A DNA stretch of 37,102 bases, taken from an uncultured Mycobacteriaceae bacterium (lineage in GTDB: Bacteria; Actinomycetota; Actinomycetes; Mycobacteriales; Mycobacteriaceae). The position numbers and the translations under genes are program-made. Under the pieces are notes generated by a model that was not told where the DNA came from, did not search any database, and saw only the letters and a program-made list of their open reading frames with translations. Shown here in pieces: positions 8,091-16,143 of the stretch (position 1 is the first letter of the stretch; each line of letters opens with the position of its first letter). The stretch is from assembly GCA_903927745.1 (NCBI GenBank), contig CAIYOH010000012.1, positions 1 through 37,102 on the forward strand, given 5' to 3'.

Positions 8091-8752
8091 GGCTGTGCTC
8101 CCGGGTTCGACGCGTGCAGAGCCGCGCTCGCCAGCGCGTCACTTTCCCGGCGGGCCTTGAGTAGCCTCGCCGGGGCGACGTCCTCGATCGGCAAACCGCG
8201 ACGAGCGGCCACCTCCTCGGGACGCTGCAGCAGCTTGAGCGCGGCCACGGTGGCGTGCACCACGTTGATCGCATTGTCGCTGCCCAGCGACTTGGCCAGG
8301 ATGTCGTGCACGCCGGCGCATTCCAGCACCGCGCGCACCGCGCCGCCCGCGATCACACCGGTGCCCGGGCTGGCGGGACGCAACAGCACCACGCCGGCCG
8401 CTGCCTCACCCTGCACCGGGTGCGTGACGGTGCCGCCGATCAGCGGGACACGGAAGAAACTCTTGCGCGCCTCGTCCACCCCCTTGGCGATGGCAGCCGG
8501 GACCTCTTTGGCCTTGCCGTAGCCAACGCCGACCATGCCGTTGCCGTCACCAACGATGACCAGGGCAGTGAAGCTGAATCGCCGGCCACCCTTGACCACC
8601 TTGGAGACGCGGTTGATGGCGACGACCCGTTCCAGGTAGTTGCTCTTCTCGCCGTCCCGTTCGCGGCCACGGCCGCCGTCGCGACGGCCACGGCTGTCGC
8701 GGTCACCCCGCGAGTCGCGGCCTTCTGGGGGCCCCGCCGTCTGTTCCGCCAT
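8087..8752 (-). CDS. rpsE: 30S ribosomal protein S5
   Basis: 221 residues. S5 contributes to decoding accuracy and forms part of the spectinomycin site. A charged, low-complexity N-terminal extension (arginine, aspartate and glycine rich, about residues 9-38) precedes the dsRBD-like S5 domain beginning [20 protein letters not shown], and [18 protein letters not shown] is family-typical. Tandem ATGs occur at 8755 and 8752. I chose 8752 because the GGAAGGA ribosome site is then about seven bases away and the protein begins MAEQ as in other mycobacteria. The C-terminus has a short Ala-rich tail. Its stop overlaps rpmD by four bases. Confidence 0.96.
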   Translation of the reverse strand: MAEQTAGPPEGRDSRGDRDSRGRRDGGRGRERDGEKSNYLERVVAINRVSKVVKGGRRFSFTALVIVGDGNGMVGVGYGKAKEVPAAIAKGVDEARKSFFRVPLIGGTVTHPVQGEAAAGVVLLRPASPGTGVIAGGAVRAVLECAGVHDILAKSLGSDNAINVVHATVAALKLLQRPEEVAARRGLPIEDVAPARLLKARRESDALASAALHASNPGAQP

Positions 8753-8789
8753 CATGCGGTCCTTCCGTTCATCAGACCGATGTATCTCA

Positions 8790-9194
8790 TCAGAATTGCA
8801 GTCCGTTCTCGCGCGCGGCGTCGGCCAGCGCAGCGATCCGCCCGCCGTAGGTGTATCCACCGCGGTCGAAGACCACGCTGTCGACGCCGGCGGCTTTCGC
8901 GCGCTCGGCGATCAATTGACCCACCCGCACGCTGCGGGCTTTTTTGTCGCCCTGCAGGCCCCGCACGTCGGTCTCGATCGACGACGCGGCGGCCAACGTG
9001 GTGCCGTTCTCGTCGTTGACAAGTTGCACATGGATGTGTCGCGCCGACCGATTCACTACCAGTCGTGGGCGCTGCGGCGTGCCCGCGAGCTGCTTGCGGA
9101 GTCGCGCGTGCCTGCGCAGCCGGGAAACCCGCCGGGCCGCCGATACGTTCTGACCCAACGGCTTTCGCTCGACGCTGTCATGTGATTTCGCCAT
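8790..9194 (-). CDS. rplR: 50S ribosomal protein L18
   Basis: 134 residues. L18 binds 5S rRNA and links it to the 50S subunit together with L5. The conserved segments [20 protein letters not shown] and [20 protein letters not shown] are present. The N-terminal 20 residues form a basic tail that begins [15 protein letters not shown]. It lies two bases after rplF and 37 bases before rpsE. Confidence 0.98.
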   Translation of the reverse strand: MAKSHDSVERKPLGQNVSAARRVSRLRRHARLRKQLAGTPQRPRLVVNRSARHIHVQLVNDENGTTLAAASSIETDVRGLQGDKKARSVRVGQLIAERAKAAGVDSVVFDRGGYTYGGRIAALADAARENGLQF

Positions 9195-9196
9195 GC

Positions 9197-9736
9197 CTAC
9201 TTACCTGTCTTTCCGACCTTGCGGCGGACCTGCTCGCCTTCGTAACGCACGCCCTTGCCCTTGTACGGGTCGGGACGGCGCAGACGGCGAATATTCGACG
9301 AGATCTGACCGACCTTCTGCTTATCGATCCCCGATACCGTGAACTTCGTCGGCGATTCGACGGCAAACGTGATGCCGTCGGGCGCCTCGATCACGACGGG
9401 GTGGCTGTACCCCAGCGCGAATTCCAGGTTGGCACCCTTGAGCTGCACGCGGTAGCCGACCCCGAAAATCTCCATCTTGGTCTCGTAGCCCGCGGTGACA
9501 CCGGTGACCAGGTTCGACACCAGGGTGCGGGAGAGCCCGTGCAGCGAGCGGTTGCGCCGCTCGTCGTCGGGTCGGGCGACCACGATCGCACCGTCGTCAT
9601 TGCGCGACACGGTGATCGGCTCAGCGACCGTCAGGTCCAGGGCCCCCTTGGGGCCCTTGACCATGACCTGCTGGCCGTCGATCGTCACATCGACTCCGGC
9701 GGGAACCGGAATCGGTTGCCTACCAATACGCGACAT
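9197..9736 (-). CDS. rplF: 50S ribosomal protein L6
   Basis: A 179-residue, two-domain L6 that sits near the factor-binding site of the 50S subunit. It begins [20 protein letters not shown] and carries the L6 signature [19 protein letters not shown] near the C-terminus. The length is normal. It lies 24 bases downstream of rpsH in the operon and two bases before rplR. Confidence 0.98.
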   Translation of the reverse strand: MSRIGRQPIPVPAGVDVTIDGQQVMVKGPKGALDLTVAEPITVSRNDDGAIVVARPDDERRNRSLHGLSRTLVSNLVTGVTAGYETKMEIFGVGYRVQLKGANLEFALGYSHPVVIEAPDGITFAVESPTKFTVSGIDKQKVGQISSNIRRLRRPDPYKGKGVRYEGEQVRRKVGKTGK

Positions 9737-9760
9737 CTGTTATCCCTCGTTCCCGTCCCG

Positions 9761-10159
9761 CTACCACACGTAGGCGAGGACTTCGCCGCCCACGCCCTGC
9801 CTGGACGCCTGCCGGTCGGTCAGCAGGCCCGAGGAGGTGGAGATGATCGCCACGCCCAGGCCACCCAGAACACGTGGCAGGTTGGTTGATTTCGCGTACA
9901 CCCGTAATCCCGGCTTGGACACCCGGCGCAGGCCTGCGATGCTGCGTTCCCGGCTCGGTCCGTACTTGAGCTGGACGATCAGCGACTTACCCACGCGAGC
10001 GTCTTCGGTCCGGTAGTCGCTGATGTATCCCTCGCTCTTGAGGATTTGGGCGATGTTGGCCTTGAGCTTGGAGTGCGGCAAGGTCACCTCGTCGTGGTAC
10101 GCCGAGTTGGCGTTGCGCAGACGCGTCAAGAAGTCTGCGATCGGGTCCGTCATCGTCAT
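9761..10159 (-). CDS. rpsH: 30S ribosomal protein S8
   Basis: 132 residues. S8 is a primary binder of the 16S central domain, and in E. coli it also represses the spc operon by binding mRNA. Family segments [19 protein letters not shown] and the C-terminal [20 protein letters not shown] (S8 signature) are present. The start MTMTDPI is the mycobacterial form. Whether it autoregulates this operon cannot be seen here. Confidence 0.98.
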   Translation of the reverse strand: MTMTDPIADFLTRLRNANSAYHDEVTLPHSKLKANIAQILKSEGYISDYRTEDARVGKSLIVQLKYGPSRERSIAGLRRVSKPGLRVYAKSTNLPRVLGGLGVAIISTSSGLLTDRQASRQGVGGEVLAYVW

Positions 10160-10180
10160 GTCGTCAGTCCCCTACGCCTC

Positions 10181-10366
10181 TTACCAACTGCTCTTCTGCA
10201 CGCCGGGCAGTTCGCCGGCGTGCGCCATTTCGCGCAGGCAGATCCTGCACAATCCGAATTTGCGGAACACCGCACGCGGGCGGCCGCATCTGTTGCATCG
10301 CGTGTAGCCGCGCACCGCGAACTTCGGTTTGCGCGCGGCCTTATTGACCAGTGCCTTCTTCGCCAT
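10181..10366 (-). CDS. rpsN: 30S ribosomal protein S14, zinc-binding type (type Z)
   Basis: A 61-residue short S14 with an intact zinc ribbon: C24 and C27 (TRCNRCGRP), C40 and C43 ([10 protein letters not shown]). This is the zinc-containing paralogue usual for the spc operon. Mycobacteria normally carry a second, zinc-free S14 elsewhere for zinc starvation. ATG 10366 is the only start giving [16 protein letters not shown]. It lies four bases after rplE and 21 bases before rpsH. Confidence 0.98.
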   Translation of the reverse strand: MAKKALVNKAARKPKFAVRGYTRCNRCGRPRAVFRKFGLCRICLREMAHAGELPGVQKSSW

Positions 10367-10370
10367 ACAG

Positions 10371-10934
10371 TCAGTTCTCCTTGAACGGAAATCCAAGGGC
10401 CCGCAAAAGCGCTCGCCCTTCGTCGTCGGACGTCGCCGAGGTGACGACGCTGATGTCCATACCGCGGGGGCGATCGATCCTGTCCACGTCGATCTCGTGG
10501 AACACCGACTGCTCGGCCAGCCCGAACGTGTAGTTGCCGGAGCCGTCGAATTGCTTGGGCGACAGCCCGCGGAAGTCGCGGATGCGCGGCAACGCGATCG
10601 AGGTGAGGCGGTCGAGGAATTCCCACATGCGGTCTCCGCGCAGCGTCACCCGGACACCGATTGGCATACCCTCGCGCAACTTGAACTGCGCGATGGACTT
10701 TCGCGCCCGACGAATCTGGGGCCGCTGCCCGGTGATCAGGGCCAGGTCGTTGACCGCCCCGTTGATCAACTTGGCGTCGCGGGCGGCCTCGCCGACCCCC
10801 ATGTTGACGACGACCTTCGTGACGGTCGGGATCTGCATGACGTTGCCGTAGCTGAACTGCTTGTGCAGCGATTCCTTGATCTCGCTGCGGTAGCGCTCTT
10901 TGAGGCGCGGCTGGAGTTTCTGCGCAGTCGTCAT
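10371..10934 (-). CDS. rplE: 50S ribosomal protein L5
   Basis: 187 residues. L5 binds 5S rRNA and contacts the P-site tRNA. It contains the L5 signature region ([18 protein letters not shown]), then [20 protein letters not shown]. The ATG overlaps the rplX stop by one base (ATGA), typical of tight coupling. Normal actinobacterial length. Confidence 0.98.
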   Translation of the reverse strand: MTTAQKLQPRLKERYRSEIKESLHKQFSYGNVMQIPTVTKVVVNMGVGEAARDAKLINGAVNDLALITGQRPQIRRARKSIAQFKLREGMPIGVRVTLRGDRMWEFLDRLTSIALPRIRDFRGLSPKQFDGSGNYTFGLAEQSVFHEIDVDRIDRPRGMDISVVTSATSDDEGRALLRALGFPFKEN

Positions 10935-11251
10935 CAGATGTCCTTGCCATTGCGCTTCGAGACTCTGACTCGCTTGCCGGTTTCCTCATCCATCCGGACC
11001 CCGACCCGGGCGGGCTTGCCGTCGGAGTCGACCACCATCACGTTGGAGACGTGGATCGGGGCTTCCTGGGTGACGATTCCGCCCGACTGGGCCCCGCGCT
11101 GGTTGGTCGAGATCGCGGTGTGCTTTTTGATCCGGTTGACACCCTGGACCAGCACCCGGTTGCGATCCGGGTAGGCCTGCAGCACCTTGCCCTTGGCCCC
11201 TTTATCTTTGCCGGCGATCACCAGCACTGTGTCGCCCTTGTGAACCTTCAC
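10934..11251 (-). CDS. rplX: 50S ribosomal protein L24
   Basis: A 105-residue KOW-domain protein that initiates 50S assembly. It begins [20 protein letters not shown] (KOW motif) and contains [18 protein letters not shown]. It begins immediately after rplN, with no spacer, and overlaps rplE by one base. Confidence 0.98.
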   Translation of the reverse strand: MKVHKGDTVLVIAGKDKGAKGKVLQAYPDRNRVLVQGVNRIKKHTAISTNQRGAQSGGIVTQEAPIHVSNVMVVDSDGKPARVGVRMDEETGKRVRVSKRNGKDI

Positions 11252-11620
11252 CTACAACACCTCCGGGGCCAGCGAGATGATCTTCATGAACTTTTTCTCG
11301 CGCAGTTCGCGGCCTACCGGCCCGAAGATGCGCGTGCCGCGCGGGTCGTTGTCGGGCTTGATGATCACCGCGGCGTTCTCGTCGAACTTGATGTAACTGC
11401 CATCTGAACGCCGGCGCTCCTTGACGGTGCGCACCACGACGGCCTTGACGACGTCGCCGCGCTTGACGTTGCCGCCAGGAATGGCGTCCTTCACGGTCGC
11501 GACGATGACGTCACCGATACCGGCGTAGCGCCGCCCCGAACCGCCGAGCACCCGGATGCACAGGATCTCCTTAGCGCCGGTGTTGTCGGCAACCTTCAGC
11601 CGAGACTCCTGCTGAATCAC
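11252..11620 (-). CDS. rplN: 50S ribosomal protein L14
   Basis: 122 residues, the exact standard length when started at GTG 11620 ([20 protein letters not shown]). AGGAG sits about eight bases upstream. L14 lies at the subunit interface next to L3 and L19. The L14 signature (about residues 60-86, [20 protein letters not shown]) is present. It is the first gene of the spc operon here, with a leader of about 140 bases back to the promoter-like sequence at 11769-11797. Confidence 0.98.
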   Translation of the reverse strand: MIQQESRLKVADNTGAKEILCIRVLGGSGRRYAGIGDVIVATVKDAIPGGNVKRGDVVKAVVVRTVKERRRSDGSYIKFDENAAVIIKPDNDPRGTRIFGPVGRELREKKFMKIISLAPEVL

Positions 11621-11768
11621 TCGATCTCCTGACATGTTTTCGTGTGCGCGGCAGGATGAAACGGGCAACCCGACGTGCGCGGTCTGGTAGAGCAGTCGTC
11701 ACTGAGAGGCACGCAGGGCCGATAACGCTTTCGCACACCGGCCGAGGTCTGCCCACGGCGACCCCCTG

Positions 11769-11797
11769 AGTCTATGCGACGACCTGCTGAGAGCCAA
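11769..11797 (-). promoter_or_regulatory. Likely spc operon promoter
   Basis: The minus strand has TTGGCT (complement of 11792-11797) and TAGACT (complement of 11769-11774) separated by exactly 17 bases. The -10 hexamer fits TANNNT well. Transcription would start near 11762, giving a leader of about 140 bases before rplN. The element lies in the only sizeable gap (11621-11843) between the sulfatase island and the spc genes. A 14-base perfect palindrome, ACGGGTCGACCCGT (11802-11815), sits just upstream of the -35 and could be an operator or part of the end of the preceding transcript. Confidence 0.55.
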
Positions 11798-11843
11798 ATT
11801 CACGGGTCGACCCGTCGTGGAAGGGCCGGCCAGGGCCGGCGGC

Positions 11844-12836
11844 CTATTTCGAGTGCCGGTACCAGGCGGCGATGTACAAGACCAGCGCCGTCGCCAAGGC
11901 AATCAACACCCAGATCACGACTGCCTGGTCGATCCAGGAGCCAGCGGGCGGGGAACCGGGGAGGATGTTGCGCAGCGGCACGACGGCGAAGAGCATCGCG
12001 GCGTACCAGGTGGCGAACGGCGGCAGGAACTGCCGTCGACCCGTCAGCATCTGAATGGCCACGAAGAGGGCCAGCGTCGGCAAGGTGATCAGGACTAGGC
12101 AAATTCCGAGGTCGAACACGAGAGGACCCTTGGCCCGCTTCATGGTGATGACGACGTTGTCCGGTCGGTCGAGGTCGTCGCCGTCCCGCGCGACCCGTGC
12201 GACTGAGATGTCCCAACCCTCCAGCGATCCGGTCACCTCCACCCGGCCGGGTTTCAGTTGGCGGCTCTCGCCGGCCCCGACCAGCATGTCCGCCTGGATG
12301 GTGTCGGTCTTGTAGGAGTCGAACGGCCACTTGCCGGGGTCGCCGTGGGCCTCGATGGTAGTTGCCACCTGCCCGGGCATCTTGCCCACCGGATACTGCA
12401 GATCGCCCAGGTCGCTCTGCGGCAGGAAGCGCACGGAGGTTTCCGTTTTCAGCACGTGGAGGCGCTTGTCGACTATCGAGTCGTCGGGCATGACGAGAAC
12501 CTTGACATCCAGACGGTTGGCCACGGCATGTAGCTGTTCGAACCGCACCAGGACGACGGTGCCGTCGGAGGTGGTCACGTCCGGCTGCGGCAACGGACCC
12601 GGCGTGCTGGCCAACCAGTGATACCCGAGCAGCGACAACAAATAGACAACGACGACGCCCGCGATGATGGAGACGTCGAGCACGAGGTGCCGGCGGCGCG
12701 GCTTGCGCTCACGCTTGGGCTTCGGCAATGACGGCCGCGGGGGCGCCTCGACGGTCTGGATCGATGTCAGCAGACACGTCGAATCGCCAGCGGGGAAATC
12801 CGCTGGAGTCGTGATGAAATCCTGTTGCAGAGTCAT
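11844..12836 (-). CDS. DUF4436-type membrane protein, copy 2 (Rv0713-like)
   Basis: 330 residues from ATG 12836; a TTG at 12854 would add six residues. Topology: a basic, cytoplasmic proline-rich N-terminus (KPKRERKPRRRHLVL), one membrane helix (about residues 55-75), an extracytoplasmic domain of about 160 residues, then three C-terminal helices (ICLVLITLPTLALFVAI, TWYAAMLFAVVPLRNILPG, VIWVLIALATALVLYIAAW). The family function is unknown. It has the same position as M. tuberculosis Rv0713, between the FGE gene and rplN. The neighbouring gene at 12931 is a clear paralogue. A link to sulfatase function is only suggested by neighbourhood. Confidence 0.85.
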   Translation of the reverse strand: MTLQQDFITTPADFPAGDSTCLLTSIQTVEAPPRPSLPKPKRERKPRRRHLVLDVSIIAGVVVVYLLSLLGYHWLASTPGPLPQPDVTTSDGTVVLVRFEQLHAVANRLDVKVLVMPDDSIVDKRLHVLKTETSVRFLPQSDLGDLQYPVGKMPGQVATTIEAHGDPGKWPFDSYKTDTIQADMLVGAGESRQLKPGRVEVTGSLEGWDISVARVARDGDDLDRPDNVVITMKRAKGPLVFDLGICLVLITLPTLALFVAIQMLTGRRQFLPPFATWYAAMLFAVVPLRNILPGSPPAGSWIDQAVVIWVLIALATALVLYIAAWYRHSK

Positions 12837-12930
12837 TGAGAAGGACGCTAACAAGACGAGTGCGCCCTGCGACCAGATAAAACAGCATCGCTACACACAT
12901 TTAACACAGCGGGCACACGCGGCCCCGGAA

Positions 12931-13932
12931 TCAGTCTCCCTGCTTCATCCAGGCGAGGAAGTACAGGCTCATCGCCGTGACCAACGCGATCAGCACCCAC
13001 TGGACCACGGCCTGGTCGATCCACGAACCGGGCGGCGGGGATCCGGGCTGGATGTTGCGCAGCGGCACGACGGCGAACAGCATCGCGGCGTACCACGTTC
13101 CGAACGGTGGCACGAACTTCCTTCTGCCCATGAACATCGGGACCGCCACCGACAACGCCAACGTGGGCAGGCTGATCAGAACGAGGCAGATGACCAGATC
13201 GAAGACGAGGGGGCCCCGCGCCCGCTCCAGGGTGATGATGACGTCGCCGGTGTCATTGGATCGGGAGGTCGGAAGAGCGCTGGTCACGCGGGTGACCTTC
13301 ACGTGCCAGCTGTCCAGCAATCCGGTCACCTCGATCTGAGCGGGTAACTTCTTGCGATCCTCAGGGGACCCCACGAACGCATCGGCGGCGATCGGCGCGG
13401 TGGTGTATTTGTCGAAGGGCCAGTTACGGGGATCGCCGTGCGCCTCGATGATGCTCGACCGTTGCGCCGGCGCTCGTCCTTTCGGGTAGATCAGGTCCCC
13501 GAGGTCGCTGGCCGGATACAGGCGCACAGCGACGTCGTTGCCGAGAACATCGAAACGGTTGTCGTACTGTTCGATCCCGGGATAGACGAGCACGTTCACC
13601 ATCAGGTCGTTGGCGGCAGACTTGAAATCCTCCACCCGCAACTCGACGATGGTGGTGTTTCCACCGCCCTGACTCAGGTCGAGCGGCGGCAGCGGCGTCC
13701 CTTCGCCTTGCAACGCATGGATGCCCAGGAGCGCCATGGCGTAGGTGGCGACGATGGTCAGGACAATGGCGATGCCGATTTCGATTTGCGTTCTACGCGA
13801 CTTCGAGGGCTTCTTTTTCGGACGTCTCGACTGTTTCGACGGTTTCGACGCCGGCTGTGCGGGCGACACGTGAGCTTCCGCTTCCGCGACCGGAGGGACA
13901 CTCTCGGCTGATCCGGGTTGTCGGGACGACAC
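12931..13932 (-). CDS. DUF4436-type membrane protein, copy 1
   Basis: 333 residues from GTG 13932. Its layout matches the neighbouring copy: a lysine/arginine-rich N-terminus (KQSRRPKKKPSKSRRTQ), a first helix (IGIAIVLTIVATYAMALLGI), an external domain, then three C-terminal helices. The last 90 residues are very similar to the paralogue (PPFGTWYAAMLFAVVPLRNI and PGSPPPGSWIDQAVVQWVL). A gap of 94 bases separates the two genes. Function unknown. M. tuberculosis has a single gene at this position, so this is probably a local tandem duplication. Confidence 0.85.
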   Translation of the reverse strand: MSSRQPGSAESVPPVAEAEAHVSPAQPASKPSKQSRRPKKKPSKSRRTQIEIGIAIVLTIVATYAMALLGIHALQGEGTPLPPLDLSQGGGNTTIVELRVEDFKSAANDLMVNVLVYPGIEQYDNRFDVLGNDVAVRLYPASDLGDLIYPKGRAPAQRSSIIEAHGDPRNWPFDKYTTAPIAADAFVGSPEDRKKLPAQIEVTGLLDSWHVKVTRVTSALPTSRSNDTGDVIITLERARGPLVFDLVICLVLISLPTLALSVAVPMFMGRRKFVPPFGTWYAAMLFAVVPLRNIQPGSPPPGSWIDQAVVQWVLIALVTAMSLYFLAWMKQGD

Positions 13933-14026
13933 GTCCGGATGTTAGCGAACAGCGATGCCGCCCGCGCAGCGACGGCGCCTGATCGCATGGGTTTGGGGCC
14001 TACGTCATCCGCCAGCAACCATCCGT

Positions 14027-14920
14027 TCACGTGTGGGGCGTGGGGTCCGCCACACAGCGAAAACCGATATGGGTCGCCGCCGAGTCCTGCGACTGCGGCG
14101 ACCGGGCGGCAGGGCGGTAGCGATGGCAGTACTCCGGCGCACACAGGTGCGACCCGCCCTTCAAGACCTGGGTGACCGTCGGATCGGCCGGCCCCGACGG
14201 TGTGCAGCAGGCTTTCGGTGGCTCATCCGGCCGATGCCGGGCGGAAAACTCGGTGGCCGTCCACTCCCAGACGTTGCCGATCATGTCCAGCAGGCCGAAC
14301 CCGTTCGCCGGGAAGGTCCCCACCGGCGATGTCCCGACCCAGCCGAGCGCACCGTCGTTGCGGTAGGGGAACTCTCCCTGCCAGGTGTTGGCCATCAGCC
14401 GGCCCCCGGGGTTCGCGTCGTCACCCCACGCATAGTTGGTCGCGCGACCGGCGTGGGCCGCATACTCCCACTCGGCCTCGGTCGGCAGCCTCCGGCCGGC
14501 CCAGCGCGCGTACGCGGCGGCATCGGGGTAGGCCACCTGCACCACCGGATGGTCGGCCCGGTCAGCGATGTCGCTGTCTGGCCCGAACGGGTGGCGCCAG
14601 CTCGCCCCCGGGATCCAGTCCCACCACCGGCGCCAGTCGCGCAGATCGACCGGACCGGATGTCGGCCGGAAAACCATGGCGCCCGGAACCAGGTCATCAG
14701 GGTTCGCCCCCGGATAGAGCTCAGGGTCGATCGGCCGCTCGGCCACCGTCACGTATTCCGTGGCGGCGACGAATTCGGCGAAGCGGGCGTTGGTCACCGG
14801 GTGCACCTCCACCGCGAAGGGGGCCACGGTCACGGTGTGGACCGGGGCCTCCTCGGGATAAAAACTTGTGGAACCCATGCGGAAGGATCCGCCGGGCAGG
14901 TCGACCAAGTCGGTGAACAC
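14027..14920 (-). CDS. Formylglycine-generating enzyme (sulfatase-modifying factor, Rv0712-type)
   Basis: 297 residues of the FGE-sulfatase fold. FGE uses copper and O2 to oxidise the active-site cysteine of type I sulfatases (CxPxR) to formylglycine. The N-terminal LPGGSFRMGSTSFYPEEAP, the central RLPTEAEWEYAAHAG and MIGNVWEWTATEF are family hallmarks. The two catalytic cysteines are C260 and C265 (GGSHLCAPEYCHRYRPAARS), followed by THIGFRC near the end. GTG 14920 begins directly at the conserved domain, six bases after a TACCCT -10, so the mRNA is probably leaderless. Its substrate is almost certainly AtsA, encoded 1.2 kb away beyond the inserted PstS-like gene. Confidence 0.95.
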   Translation of the reverse strand: MFTDLVDLPGGSFRMGSTSFYPEEAPVHTVTVAPFAVEVHPVTNARFAEFVAATEYVTVAERPIDPELYPGANPDDLVPGAMVFRPTSGPVDLRDWRRWWDWIPGASWRHPFGPDSDIADRADHPVVQVAYPDAAAYARWAGRRLPTEAEWEYAAHAGRATNYAWGDDANPGGRLMANTWQGEFPYRNDGALGWVGTSPVGTFPANGFGLLDMIGNVWEWTATEFSARHRPDEPPKACCTPSGPADPTVTQVLKGGSHLCAPEYCHRYRPAARSPQSQDSAATHIGFRCVADPTPHT

Positions 14921-14926
14921 GGCTTC

Positions 14927-14932
14927 AGGGTA
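14927..14932 (-). promoter_or_regulatory. -10 element for a leaderless FGE transcript
   Basis: TACCCT on the minus strand (complement of 14927-14932) matches TANNNT and is six bases from the GTG at 14920. This is the same geometry as at 2547 and 4673. It would let the FGE and DUF4436 genes be transcribed independently of atsA, which is useful because a plus-strand gene lies between them. Confidence 0.45.
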
Positions 14933-15008
14933 TGACGGTCGCCCCGCGGCGGGGCGGGGTCACGGAGTTCACCCGATGTTTGGTTGCCCGCCGGTTCGAT
15001 TGCCTGTT

Positions 15009-16127
15009 ATGCCTGGACGGGTGTTAATCGGGCGGGTGCTGGCCGCAGGTGCTCTGCTGCTCGCCGGCTGCGAAGGCTCCCACGCCACCCTGCAATACAC
15101 GGCCGGGGCCAAGGTGGACTGCGGCGGTAAGCAGACCCTGGTCGCCAGCGGTTCGACCGCGCAGGCCTACGCGATGGCGAAGTTTGTCGAGGCCTACGTC
15201 AAGGCCTGCCCATCGCAGAACCTCAACTACACGGCCAACGGCTCGGTCGGCGGTATCGCCGACTTCCTCGCCGGCAAGACCGATCTCGGTGGATCGGACG
15301 TGCCACTCACCGCGGATCAATACGCCGCCGCCAAGCAACGGTGCGCGGGCGCGGACGCCTGGAACCTGCCCGTGGTGTTCGGGCCGGTGGCGATCACCTA
15401 CAACCTGCCCACCGTCGACAATTTGGTGCTCGACGCGCCCACAATGGTCAAGATCTTCGAGGGCACCATCACCCGCTGGGATGACCCGGCCCTGACCTCG
15501 CTCAATGCTTCCCTGCCGGCCGAGGACATCCACGTCGTCTATCGCAGCGACGAATCCGGCACCAGCCAAATTTTCGAAGAGTACCTACAGACGGTGTCGG
15601 GCGGCGCCTGGAACAGGGGCACGGGCACGAAGTTCGGTGGCGGCGCCGGCATGGGAGCCGTGGGGAACAAGGGAACGGCGGCACTGGTGAAGGCCACCGA
15701 GGGTGCGATCAGTTACAACGAGTTGTCGTTCGCCCTGCAGCAGGGCCTTTTCGCCGCGGAGATCAAGACCCCGGCTAGCCGCCGATCGTTACGGCCGGTG
15801 CGCATCGGCACCGACACGATCGGCAAGACCATCGCCGGCGCGCGCATCGTCGGCACCGGCAACGACCTGGTGCTCGACACCTCGTCGTTCTACAATCCCG
15901 CGCAACCCGACGTGTACCCGATCGTCCATGCCACCTACGAGATCGTCTGCTCGCGATACCCCAGCGAGGAGGCCAGGGCGGTCAAGGCATTCCTGCAGGC
16001 GGCGATCGGACCCGGCCAGGTCGAACTGGCGAAAATCGGCTACATCCCGCTGTCGCCCGCCTTCCAGTCGAGGGTTTCCAGCGCTGTCGATGCGATCGGC
16101 GCGGTAGGCGGCCAGCTTCAAGAGTGA
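15009..16127 (+). CDS. PstS-like phosphate-binding lipoprotein
   Basis: A periplasmic-binding lipoprotein of 372 residues resembling PstS, the phosphate receptor of the Pst ABC transporter. A lipobox (ALLLAGC, lipidated C21) ends a 20-residue signal. The phosphate-contact motifs are recognisable: ASGSTAQAYAM, DLGGSDVPLTADQY and VVYRSDESGTSQIF; FEGTITRWDDPAL is also typical. An in-frame ATG at 14976 has GGAG upstream and would give a 31-residue signal; I prefer 15009 for its normal signal length, but the choice is uncertain. No pstC, pstA or pstB genes are nearby. It sits on the opposite strand between atsA and its activating enzyme and is convergent with atsA (16-base gap). The ligand could be phosphate or another oxyanion such as sulfate. 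Confidence 0.88.
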   Translation: MPGRVLIGRVLAAGALLLAGCEGSHATLQYTAGAKVDCGGKQTLVASGSTAQAYAMAKFVEAYVKACPSQNLNYTANGSVGGIADFLAGKTDLGGSDVPLTADQYAAAKQRCAGADAWNLPVVFGPVAITYNLPTVDNLVLDAPTMVKIFEGTITRWDDPALTSLNASLPAEDIHVVYRSDESGTSQIFEEYLQTVSGGAWNRGTGTKFGGGAGMGAVGNKGTAALVKATEGAISYNELSFALQQGLFAAEIKTPASRRSLRPVRIGTDTIGKTIAGARIVGTGNDLVLDTSSFYNPAQPDVYPIVHATYEIVCSRYPSEEARAVKAFLQAAIGPGQVELAKIGYIPLSPAFQSRVSSAVDAIGAVGGQLQE

Positions 16128-16143
16128 CGGGTGGCGCACCCCG

